Both the position numbers and the translations under genes were made by a program. Positions 9,073 to 16,593 of a DNA stretch of 64,000 nt are shown here, piece after piece. Source of the stretch: Rhizobiales bacterium UBA1912 (lineage in GTDB: Bacteria > Pseudomonadota > Alphaproteobacteria > Rhizobiales > Devosiaceae). The notes below the pieces were generated by a model, which was given only the letters and a program-made list of their open reading frames with translations, was not told where the DNA came from and searched no databases. The stretch is taken from positions 124,001 through 188,000 of the forward strand of contig DDGC01000021.1 in NCBI GenBank assembly GCA_002337455.1, in the 5' to 3' direction. Positions within the stretch are counted from its first letter, which is position 1. Each line of letters begins with the position of its first letter.

Positions 9073-9421
9073 AACTTTCCGTGATCGGGATGGCCGCGGC
9101 GGGTTTGCCGTGCCAGTCTGAGGCATCGGAACATGGGCAGTTGTTCCGGTCCATCCGGCCACGGGTGGAAGACACTTTCTGACTAAACTCCAAGGTCTCC
9201 GTTCTGGGGGTGGCGTGTCGGCGCCGCCCCTATTTTCATGCTTGATTTGGGTTTTGTTCCCGTCCATTGTGCGCGCCATGAAAACCAATGGCCTGACCTG
9301 CATTATTGGCTGCACCATTATCCGCTAACGTAGAGTTGGCGGCGCGGTTTTCATTTTCCCGGCACAAAGGAGTGGACCCGCTGCCAGCAGCGTAAACTCT
9401 TGCGCCTGGGGACTTCACTTT
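9073..9421. other. Intergenic region before cysS (349 bp)
   Basis: The only gap above 300 bp. It holds the hairpin at 9207-9236 that ends the exporter transcript and then about 185 bp of cysS leader and promoter. I see no convincing gene; a 16-codon ORF from 9278 has no ribosome site. No tRNA-like or T-box-like element is recognisable. Confidence 0.6.
9207..9236 (+). terminator. Terminator hairpin after the ABC permease
   Basis: Nine-bp stem GGGGTGGCG / CGCCGCCCC (one G-T pair) with a 6-nt loop, followed by TATTTT. It lies 134 bases after the permease stop. Confidence 0.6.
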
Positions 9422-10822
9422 ATGCCGTCGCAACTGCCGACCCTGAAACTTCACAACACGCTCACCCGCACCAAAGAGGACTTTGTCCCCATCGATGGGA
9501 ACAATGTGCGGATGTATGTGTGCGGGCCGACGGTCTATGACTTTGCCCATATCGGCAACGCTCGCCCGGTGATCGTCTTTGACGTGCTGTTCCGCCTGCT
9601 GCGTCACCTTTACGGCGACGACCATGTCACCTATGTGCGCAACATTACCGACGTCGACGACAAGATCAACGCAAGGGCGCTGCGCGATTATCCCGATCTG
9701 CCGCTCAACGAAGCAATCCGCAAGGTGACCGAAAAGACGGCGACCCAGTTCGAAAGGGACGTGGCTGCGCTCGGATGCCTGCCGCCTTCGGTCGAACCGC
9801 GCGCCACAGAGCATATCGATGGTATGATCGCCATCATCGGTCGGTTGATCGCAAAAGATCACGCCTACGAGGCGGGCGGCGAAGTGCTTTTTCGCGTCTC
9901 GTCCATGGCCGATTACGGAAAACTCTCGGGCCGCAATCTCGAAGATAACATCGCCGGGGCCCGCGTGGCCGTGGAGGGCCACAAGGAAAATCCCGCCGAT
10001 TTCGTGCTCTGGAAAGCCTCGAGCGAAAACGAGCCTGGCTGGGATAGCCCATGGGGCCGCGGCCGTCCCGGCTGGCACATCGAATGCTCGGCCATGAGCG
10101 AAGCCTTTCTGGGCGAAACCTTCGATATTCACGGTGGCGGACTGGACCTGATTTTTCCCCACCATGAAAACGAAATAGCCCAGTCGCGCTGCGCCCATGG
10201 CACCGAAGTGATGGCCAATTACTGGATGCATAACGGCTATCTGCAGCTCGAAGGCCGCAAGATGAGCAAGTCGGAAGGCAATTTCGTCACCATCCACGAT
10301 CTGCTTGAAACCGAAAAATTCGGCGGCCGCAAATGGCCGGGCGAAGTGTTGCGCCTTGCAATGCTGATGACCCATTACCGCGAGCCGATCGACTTCTCGA
10401 TTGCGCGGCTCGAGGAGGCGGAAAACAAGCTCGTCAGCTGGCAGCGTGCTGCGCGGGCCGGGAAGGAAACAGCCCCCGACGCATCCACCATTGCCGAATT
10501 GGCAGACGATCTCAATTTTTCCCGCGCATCTACGGTTCTCGATGCCATGGCACGCAAGGCCAATCGAGGGACGGTTTCCGCCGCCCATTGCCTCGCTGTC
10601 ACGCTCGAGTTCTTCGGATTTTCGATCGACAGCCTGCTCAAGCACGACGACTCGTTCGGCATCGAAGATCAGATTAATGCTCGGCTTGGTGCACTGACAG
10701 CAAAGGACTTTGCCATGGCCGACGCCATCCGCAACAAACTGCTCGAAGATGGCATCCAGTTGATGGACTACAAGGACCCCGAGACCGGCGAACGCCGCAC
10801 CAAATGGGAGATCAAGCGATGA
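9422..10822 (+). CDS. cysS: Cysteine--tRNA ligase
   Basis: Class I synthetase that charges tRNA-Cys in the cytoplasm; 466 residues, normal length. The HIGH motif appears as HIGN (about 42-45) and KMSKS is intact at about residues 280-284 (KMSKSEGNF). The zinc-site Cys of YVCGPTVYD and the later HIECSAM and HHENEIAQS segments are present. The C-terminal DALR-type helical domain ends in WEIKR. Its stop overlaps the start of a GFA-domain gene (ATGA), so the following genes are probably translated in a coupled way. Confidence 0.96.
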   Translation: MPSQLPTLKLHNTLTRTKEDFVPIDGNNVRMYVCGPTVYDFAHIGNARPVIVFDVLFRLLRHLYGDDHVTYVRNITDVDDKINARALRDYPDLPLNEAIRKVTEKTATQFERDVAALGCLPPSVEPRATEHIDGMIAIIGRLIAKDHAYEAGGEVLFRVSSMADYGKLSGRNLEDNIAGARVAVEGHKENPADFVLWKASSENEPGWDSPWGRGRPGWHIECSAMSEAFLGETFDIHGGGLDLIFPHHENEIAQSRCAHGTEVMANYWMHNGYLQLEGRKMSKSEGNFVTIHDLLETEKFGGRKWPGEVLRLAMLMTHYREPIDFSIARLEEAENKLVSWQRAARAGKETAPDASTIAELADDLNFSRASTVLDAMARKANRGTVSAAHCLAVTLEFFGFSIDSLLKHDDSFGIEDQINARLGALTAKDFAMADAIRNKLLEDGIQLMDYKDPETGERRTKWEIKR

Positions 10823-11301
10823 GCGCGACCGAAGCCAGCGAAACCCTGACCGGCGGTTGCCAGTGCGGCGCCGTCCGGTTTGCCACCAAATTGGTCGGGC
10901 GCGGCTCGATCTGCCATTGCCGCATGTGCCAAAAGGCATTTGGGAGCTTCTTTGGCCCCTTGGTCACCTCCCATGACGGGCATTGGACGCGGGGCGAACC
11001 CAAATGGTTCCAGTCATCAGATGCCGCTCGCCGCGCCTTTTGCGGTGATTGCGGCACACCGCTGGCATACGAAACCAAGTTCGGGCTGGAACTGGCCATC
11101 GGCACCTTCGACGAGCCTGAAAAGGTGCCGCCCGAAATCCAGGTCAATCTGAGCGACCGGGTACCCTACTTTGCAGGGCTCTCCACCCTGCCGGTCCGCG
11201 AAACGACCGATGAATGGCGGGATTTCATGTCGGGAATCCATTCCAACCAGCATCCCGATCACGATACGGAATCCTGGCCGCCAAGGGAGGAAAGACTATG
11301 A
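10819..11301 (+). CDS. GFA-domain protein (first copy)
   Basis: A 160-residue zinc protein of the GFA/CENP-V family (named after glutathione-dependent formaldehyde-activating enzyme; most members have no proven reaction). The zinc Cys motifs are CQCGAVRF near residue 14, CHCRMCQ, and CGDCGTPL. The tail ends in HPDHDTESWP followed by a charged end. The ATG overlaps the cysS stop by 4 bp, and the gene overlaps the next GFA gene by 4 bp. Cysteine or glutathione-linked detoxification is a guess from the context only. Confidence 0.9.
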   Translation: MSATEASETLTGGCQCGAVRFATKLVGRGSICHCRMCQKAFGSFFGPLVTSHDGHWTRGEPKWFQSSDAARRAFCGDCGTPLAYETKFGLELAIGTFDEPEKVPPEIQVNLSDRVPYFAGLSTLPVRETTDEWRDFMSGIHSNQHPDHDTESWPPREERL

Positions 11302-11798
11302 ACAGACTCGATATCGAGGTCAGTGGTGGCTGCCAATGCGGCGCTGTGCGCTACCATTCAACCCAGATGCACGACAATTCGCACCTATGCCATTGCCGGA
11401 TGTGCCAGAAGGCGTCCGGAAGCATCTTTGCGGGGCTCGTTGCAGCGCCCGACGACACGCTGGAGTGGACGCGCGGCAAGCCTGCGATCTGGCGCAGCTC
11501 GGAAAATGTGGAACGAGGCTTTTGCGCCAATTGCGGTACGCCGCTGTTCTATCACGACGTCCATAACGGCCGCACCAACCTCATGATCGGCTCGCTCGAT
11601 GACCCGAGCGCCTTCCCGCCGGGCGCCAATACCGGCACGGAAGGGGCGGTGTCCTGGTTTGAAACCATCACCTCCATAGAAGATGGCGGCGCGACCGAGA
11701 CCGACCGGGAAGACTGGGCTTCGGCGATCAAGGCAACCAACCACCAGCACCCCGATACCGACACCGCGCATTGGGAAGCGACCCCGAGGCAGCAATGA
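11298..11798 (+). CDS. GFA-domain protein (second copy)
   Basis: A 166-residue paralogue of the preceding gene with the same zinc Cys pattern (CQCGAVRY, CHCRMCQKASGS, CANCGTPLFY) and the same kind of tail (HPDTDTAHW). A strong site, GGGAGGAAAG, precedes the ATG, which itself overlaps the previous stop. The pair looks like a tandem duplication that has diverged considerably. Its own stop overlaps the start of a 24-codon ORF that looks like what remains of a third copy. Function is unproven. Confidence 0.88.
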   Translation: MNRLDIEVSGGCQCGAVRYHSTQMHDNSHLCHCRMCQKASGSIFAGLVAAPDDTLEWTRGKPAIWRSSENVERGFCANCGTPLFYHDVHNGRTNLMIGSLDDPSAFPPGANTGTEGAVSWFETITSIEDGGATETDREDWASAIKATNHQHPDTDTAHWEATPRQQ

Positions 11799-11869
11799 AT
11801 GGTGCTGAGGGCTGCGCGGTAGCCTTTGGCAGAAAGCACCCAGACCACGATACGGACCATTGGCCTTAA
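11795..11869 (+). pseudogene. 24-codon remnant of a third GFA-domain gene
   Basis: ATG overlaps the stop of the second GFA gene (ATGA, the same coupling as the two junctions before it). The 24 codons begin with a stretch that weakly resembles the GFA start (EGCAVAF against GGCQCGAVRF) and then pass directly to KHPDHDTDHWP-stop, which is nearly the tail of the first GFA protein (HPDHDTESWP). The roughly 130 residues in between, including the zinc Cys pairs, are missing. This is most simply an internal deletion of a tandem copy; a short retained peptide is the less likely alternative. Confidence 0.5.
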
Positions 11870-11881
11870 GGGAGGAGCCAG

Positions 11882-12262
11882 ATGACCATGATCGACCACT
11901 TCGGACTAACCGTTGCGGACTATCAGACCTCGCGGGATTTCTACGATTTGGTTCTTGCGACGCTTGGCTATAGCCGCATTCAGGAATTTGAAATCCCCAA
12001 TGGAATGATCGCCGGTTATGGGGACGGAAAACCCGATTTCTGGGTACAGGCGGGTGGCCGGTGCACCGGCAAACTCCATATCGCATTCGCCGCAAAGTCG
12101 CGGGCTGACGTGGACGCATTTTATCGTGCAGCGCTCGACGCCGGCGCCCGCGACAACGGAGCGCCCGGTGTTCGCGAAATCTACCACCCCAATTACTACG
12201 GGGCCTTCGTCTTCGACCCGGACGGCCACAACATCGAAGCGGTCTGCCACGCATCCGCCTGA
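11882..12262 (+). CDS. VOC family protein (glyoxalase-like)
   Basis: A 126-residue single-domain vicinal-oxygen-chelate protein. It shows the two beta-alpha-beta units, starting MIDHFGLTVADYQTSRDFY, and ending in the usual FVFDPDGHNIEAVCH with a metal-ligand Glu. GGAGGAG lies a few bases before the start. It is in the cysS-GFA-GFA transcript direction. Members include glyoxalases, dioxygenases and resistance proteins, so the substrate is open; the GFA neighbours make thiol-linked aldehyde chemistry plausible but unproven. Confidence 0.88.
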   Translation: MTMIDHFGLTVADYQTSRDFYDLVLATLGYSRIQEFEIPNGMIAGYGDGKPDFWVQAGGRCTGKLHIAFAAKSRADVDAFYRAALDAGARDNGAPGVREIYHPNYYGAFVFDPDGHNIEAVCHASA

Positions 12263-12289
12263 CATTTTTCAAAAAGTACCAAGCCTCAC

Positions 12290-13876
12290 ATGACCAAAGA
12301 ACGCCTTTATCTTTTCGACACGACCCTGCGTGACGGGGCCCAGACGACCGGCATCGAATTCTCGCTCGAGGACAAGATTGCCATCGCCCGGCTTCTCGAC
12401 GGGTTGGGCGTTGACTATGTCGAGGGAGGCTACCCGGGGGCAAATGTCGTCGATACGGCATTCTTTGCGAAAAAGCGCACAGAGGCGGCGCAGTTCGTCG
12501 CCTTTGGCATGACCAAGCGAGCCGGGCGGTCGGTCGAAAACGATCCCGGCATCGCCGATCTCATCAATTCCAGCGCCGACGCCGTCTGCTACGTGTCCAA
12601 GGCCTGGGACCATCAGGTCAGGCTGGCACTGGGCATATCGACAAAGGAAAATCTCAAGAGCCTCGCTGACAGCGTGCGGGCCGCCATCGATGGCGGCAAG
12701 GAAGCCTTTGTCGACTGCGAACATTTTTTCGACGGCTACAAGGCCAATCGGGCCTATGCACTCGATTGCGTGAAGACCGCGCTGGAGGCCGGTGCCCGTT
12801 GGATCGTTCTCTGCGATACCAATGGCGGCACGATGCCGTCCGAGGTTGAAGAGATCGTGGCCGATGTCCTGACCATTGCCCCGGGCGACAGGCTTGGCAT
12901 CCACGCCCATGACGATACGGGCCAGGCGGTGGCCAACTCGCTGGCGGCGGTCAGGGCCGGCGTGCGGCAAATTCAGGGCACCCTCAACGGCCTCGGCGAG
13001 CGCTGCGGCAATGCCAATCTCGTCACTCTGATTCCCACGCTGGTGCTCAAGCCGGTGTTTTCCGAGCGGTTCGAAACCGGCGTTACGGCGGAAAAACTCG
13101 AAACGCTGACCCATGTGTCACGCGCCTTCGATGAGATTCTCAATCGCGGACCAAACCGGCAGGCCCCCTATGTCGGCGCATCGGCCTTTGCCACCAAGGC
13201 CGGTATACACGCTTCCGCCATTGCCAAGGACCCATCGACCTACGAGCACGTGACGCCGGAAAGTGTCGGCAATGAACGGCTTATCATGGTGTCCCAGCAG
13301 GCCGGAAAGTCCAATCTGCTGACGACGCTGAGGCGTTTCGGCATCGAAATGGCCAAGGACGACCCGCGCCTCGATAAACTGCTGCGTCAGGTCAAGGAGC
13401 GCGAAGCGCGCGGCTATTCCTATGACGGCGCAGAGGCATCGTTCTTCATGCTCGCCCACAAGATGTTGGGAACGCTACCGAAGTTTTTCGACGTCACCAG
13501 TTATCGCACTGCAATCGAGCGCCGTCACAACGCCAGAGGCGAGATGGTCACGGTCTGCGAGGCAGTGTGCAAGATCGATGTCGATGGCGAAATTTTCATG
13601 TCGGTCGCCGAAGGCAACGGGCCGATCAATGCACTCGATCTGGCCATGCGCAAAGATCTGGGAAAGTATTCAAACCGGATCGACGATCTCGAACTGGTTG
13701 ATTTCAAGGTACGTATCCTGAACGGCGGCACGGGCGCGGTCACCCGTGTGCTGATAGAAAGCCGTGACGATACGGGCGAGCGATGGTTCACCGTGGGCGT
13801 ATCCCCCAACATCATTGATGCCTCGTTCGAGGCCTTGTATGAGTCGTTTACCTATAAGTTGATGAAGACGGCATAG
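12290..13876 (+). CDS. cimA: Citramalate synthase (CimA-type)
   Basis: A 528-residue enzyme of the isopropylmalate/homocitrate synthase family. It condenses pyruvate with acetyl-CoA to (R)-citramalate, the first step of the threonine-independent isoleucine route. The TIM barrel has the catalytic TTLRDG (residues about 11-16) and the metal motif HAHDD, with NGLGERCGNANL following. The C-terminal part is the LeuA regulatory dimer domain that senses the end product. The sequence resembles the citramalate synthase group more than LeuA (start FDTTLRDGAQTTG). It lies 27 bp behind the VOC gene and may be cotranscribed. Confidence 0.88.
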   Translation: MTKERLYLFDTTLRDGAQTTGIEFSLEDKIAIARLLDGLGVDYVEGGYPGANVVDTAFFAKKRTEAAQFVAFGMTKRAGRSVENDPGIADLINSSADAVCYVSKAWDHQVRLALGISTKENLKSLADSVRAAIDGGKEAFVDCEHFFDGYKANRAYALDCVKTALEAGARWIVLCDTNGGTMPSEVEEIVADVLTIAPGDRLGIHAHDDTGQAVANSLAAVRAGVRQIQGTLNGLGERCGNANLVTLIPTLVLKPVFSERFETGVTAEKLETLTHVSRAFDEILNRGPNRQAPYVGASAFATKAGIHASAIAKDPSTYEHVTPESVGNERLIMVSQQAGKSNLLTTLRRFGIEMAKDDPRLDKLLRQVKEREARGYSYDGAEASFFMLAHKMLGTLPKFFDVTSYRTAIERRHNARGEMVTVCEAVCKIDVDGEIFMSVAEGNGPINALDLAMRKDLGKYSNRIDDLELVDFKVRILNGGTGAVTRVLIESRDDTGERWFTVGVSPNIIDASFEALYESFTYKLMKTA

Positions 13877-13961
13877 CCGTTATAGTTCAAAAGACTACTT
13901 CGAACACGCGAATCGCAGACATGGCCGATGCGGCGGCCGGGAAACATTTACGGAGGCTCAA

Positions 13962-16118
13962 CTGGCCGGTCCCCTTTCTCCCATCGTTCTCGCAGTCGGC
14001 GCGGCCGCAGCGACCGTCGTCGTTACAATAGGCGTAATCGCCGGCCCCGGTACGGTTGCCTGCATTCAGCGCGGCGACTTTCCGATTTGCATGAACGAGA
14101 CCTTCTTCGGCGGATCAGCTGCAGCAACCGGCGACGGCGAAACCGTTCAGGAACTGGCCAGCGCCGAAGGTGCTCAAGAAACGCCCTCCGCTGACGGCGC
14201 GCCTATCGGGGCTACCGAGAGCGTCGGGAGCCAGGAAACGGCGACGAGCGTTTCGGAAGCCGTTATGCCCGCCTTCGGCCTCGTTCGGGTTGAGCCTGAC
14301 GGGTCGGCTGTGATTGCTGGCAGCGCGACGCCCTCAGGCGAAGTCCATATTTTCGCCAATGAGGATCAGATCGGCGCCGAGACGGCACAGGCTTCGGGTG
14401 ACTTTGCCTTCGTAACCGACGCTCCGCTGCCCACGGGCGGTGTCGAACTTCGCATTCTCGATGTCGAGACGGACCGTTTTGCCGACACGTCGGTGATTGT
14501 GGTCGTTCAGGACGACCGGACCAGCGAGCCGCTGGTGATTGCATCAGCGCCGGGCGAAGCAAGTGAGATACTGCAAGGGCTCGATGGCTCCGCCGTCGCG
14601 GCAGCCGACGACGCCGCACCGGCTGAACCCGCCGCCGAGGCAGTTCCCGAAACCATGGCGGTCGCCGAAGCCGAGGCCATAGATCCGGCCGATGAGCCCG
14701 GCGAAAGCCCAGCCGCGCCCGAAATTGCTGCCTCGGTGGAGGAAAGCGCAGTTCCCCAGGAACCTGTAGGCGATGAGGAGAAGCCCTCGCAAACGGTCGC
14801 TGCCATCGACCAGGACGCGGCAAGTGCCTCCGATGACATCGAGGACGGTGTGGAAGAAGACGCGCTGGAGATCGCTAGTGCTTCCCAGACGCCAGTCGCT
14901 CCGCAAGAGGACGCCGAGACCGCTGCACCGCAGCCAGATGCTGCGTCAGCCGAGGACGCGCCGGTCGCAGCGGAGGTAGCGCCGGTTGGGGCGCCTGTGT
15001 CCGCCGATCAGCCCGAGGTTGCAATGGCGCCCGTCGCGGAAGCCGATAATACCGAAGCGCCGGCGTCAGCGCCCGCCGAAGCTCCTGCATCCGCCGTCGA
15101 GCCCGACAGCGATGCAGCACCGGCCGCCGGACTTGCACCTGCGCCGGCTGCTCCGGCCGATGCGCCTTCAGAGCCTGTCACAGAGCCCCAGCAAGATGTC
15201 GAAGCGCCAGCCACGCCCGCACAGCCAGCGGTCGCTGCCGCGCCTCAGCCAGAGGTTGCTGCACCGACGATAGACGCGGTTGAAATCGATGGCGATCGCA
15301 ACTTCTTTGCTGGCGCGGGTGAAGATGGCCTCGCTGTTCGGCTTTACGTCGATAACGAGGTTGTCGGTTCCACTCAGGTCAGCGATGGACGCTGGCTCAT
15401 TGAAGCAATCGATGTGCTCGACCAGCAAAGCCAGCGCATTCGGATCGACATGCTTGCCCAGGATGGGTCTGTGGTCGGTCGCGCCGAGGTCGATTTCATC
15501 CTTGAACTGCCCGCCGCAGTGAACGAAGAAATTGTCGTTGCCGAACAGGGGGGGGTGGAAGCAGAAGACTCCATCTCTGCAGAAAGCCAGGATGCGCCGG
15601 TAGCAGAAGTTGCACCCGTCGATACCCCGGTCGCGCCGGCCCCCGCCATGCCAGACGTGGCTGAACAAGAGCCTGGCGAGGTGGCCGAGGTGGCTGAAGC
15701 CGTCGAACCCGCTGATGCCGTCGAACCGGCTGAACCTGTCGAGACTGTCGAGCCTGTTGAGGCCGTCGAGAGTGCCCAGCCTGCTGAGACGATGGAAGCA
15801 GCTGCAGAAGCCGAGACCGTCCAGCCTGCCGAAACTGTCCAGTCTGCAGAAGCCGTCGAGCCTGCCATTCCGACACTGGTCGGGGTCAGTGACGGAACGC
15901 GCACTGCGACAGGTCTGGCGATCATCCGGCAGGGCGACAATCTGTGGACCATCGCGCGCCGGGTCTATGGCGAAGGCATTCGCTATACCCAGATATTCGA
16001 GGCCAATACCGATCAGATCCGCAATCCTGATCTCATCTATCCGGGACAGGTCTTCGACCTTCCGGGCACCGATGAGGTGATCGGCGAAGCTGATAATGGC
16101 GAGGCCAGCAGCCAGTAG
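13962..16118 (+). CDS. LysM domain envelope protein with long Ala/Glu/Pro-rich linker
   Basis: A 718-residue protein if read from CTG at 13962, which sits 5 nt after a GGAGG site. The first ATG (14091) would cut off an evident membrane anchor (about residues 3-35, with VLAVGAAAATVVV). No in-frame ATG, GTG or TTG exists between. After the anchor come an Ig-like module (about residues 105-190), a very long low-complexity Ala/Glu/Pro/Val linker, a second Ig-like module (about 440-520), more repeats of the type EPVETVEPVEAVE, and a C-terminal LysM domain (GDNLWTIARRVYG) that binds peptidoglycan. It probably sits in the inner membrane, reaching into the wall. A G8 tract lies at 15548-15555. Confidence 0.82.
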   Translation: MAGPLSPIVLAVGAAAATVVVTIGVIAGPGTVACIQRGDFPICMNETFFGGSAAATGDGETVQELASAEGAQETPSADGAPIGATESVGSQETATSVSEAVMPAFGLVRVEPDGSAVIAGSATPSGEVHIFANEDQIGAETAQASGDFAFVTDAPLPTGGVELRILDVETDRFADTSVIVVVQDDRTSEPLVIASAPGEASEILQGLDGSAVAAADDAAPAEPAAEAVPETMAVAEAEAIDPADEPGESPAAPEIAASVEESAVPQEPVGDEEKPSQTVAAIDQDAASASDDIEDGVEEDALEIASASQTPVAPQEDAETAAPQPDAASAEDAPVAAEVAPVGAPVSADQPEVAMAPVAEADNTEAPASAPAEAPASAVEPDSDAAPAAGLAPAPAAPADAPSEPVTEPQQDVEAPATPAQPAVAAAPQPEVAAPTIDAVEIDGDRNFFAGAGEDGLAVRLYVDNEVVGSTQVSDGRWLIEAIDVLDQQSQRIRIDMLAQDGSVVGRAEVDFILELPAAVNEEIVVAEQGGVEAEDSISAESQDAPVAEVAPVDTPVAPAPAMPDVAEQEPGEVAEVAEAVEPADAVEPAEPVETVEPVEAVESAQPAETMEAAAEAETVQPAETVQSAEAVEPAIPTLVGVSDGTRTATGLAIIRQGDNLWTIARRVYGEGIRYTQIFEANTDQIRNPDLIYPGQVFDLPGTDEVIGEADNGEASSQ

Positions 16119-16185
16119 TGGCTGCTGGCTGCCGTTCTTCCCAAGCCCAACGAGCAGTGCCTTGCGCCGGTCGTGCTTTTACTCT

Positions 16186-16201
16186 ATCGTTAAATAACGA
16201 T
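16186..16201. promoter_or_regulatory. Candidate ArsR-type operator
   Basis: Inverted repeat ATCGTTA-AA-TAACGAT with perfect 7-bp arms, 13 bp before the chosen start of the ArsR gene. AT-rich palindromes of this kind are usual ArsR/SmtB operators, so autoregulation and control of the downstream exporter is likely. Confidence 0.55.
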
Positions 16202-16214
16202 GGAAGCTGCCGCC

Positions 16215-16541
16215 ATGCATGAAGATGATATCGCTGTAATGATGCGGGCCCTGGGGCATCCTGTTCGGCTGGAGATTTTGCGCATCCTGGCACAGCGCGC
16301 CGAAAACTGTTGCTGCAATGACGTCACCGATTGTCTTTCGCTGGCCCAGAGCACGGTTTCCCAGCATCTCAAAGTGTTGCTCGACGCTGGCGTGATCGAA
16401 CGCCGGGCGCAGGGAACGCGCAACAATTACTGCGTGCGCACCGATCGGCTTGCGGCCTTCAATCGGGCTGTGGGTGACTATGTCTCGGGCCTGGACGCGT
16501 CAGGCTCGCACTGCGACCGTCAGCCGGCCGAGGCGTCCTGA
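16215..16541 (+). CDS. ArsR/SmtB family transcriptional regulator
   Basis: A 108-residue winged-helix repressor. The recognition region is LAQSTVSQHLKVL, the commonest ArsR signature. A Cys-rich stretch CCCNDVTDC lies just before the recognition helix, with further Cys at NNYC and SHC, consistent with metal, metalloid or thiol sensing. ATG at 16215 is chosen because GGAAG lies 8 nt before it. The ATG at 16200 has no ribosome site and would place the start codon inside the palindromic operator. The Atm1-type exporter gene follows after 52 bp. Confidence 0.9.
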   Translation: MHEDDIAVMMRALGHPVRLEILRILAQRAENCCCNDVTDCLSLAQSTVSQHLKVLLDAGVIERRAQGTRNNYCVRTDRLAAFNRAVGDYVSGLDASGSHCDRQPAEAS

Positions 16542-16593
16542 TCCTTCTTTCGGCAGCTCCATCGCCGTCCTTCATCTCTACCGGAGCTTTTTG

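Noticed and set aside
9278..9328. 16-codon ORF in the cysS leader with two Cys codons
   Set aside because: A Cys-attenuator peptide was considered, but there is no ribosome site and no terminator/antiterminator pair behind it.
9236..10939. 567-codon frame antisense to cysS
   Set aside because: Same shadow effect; cysS is certain from its motifs.
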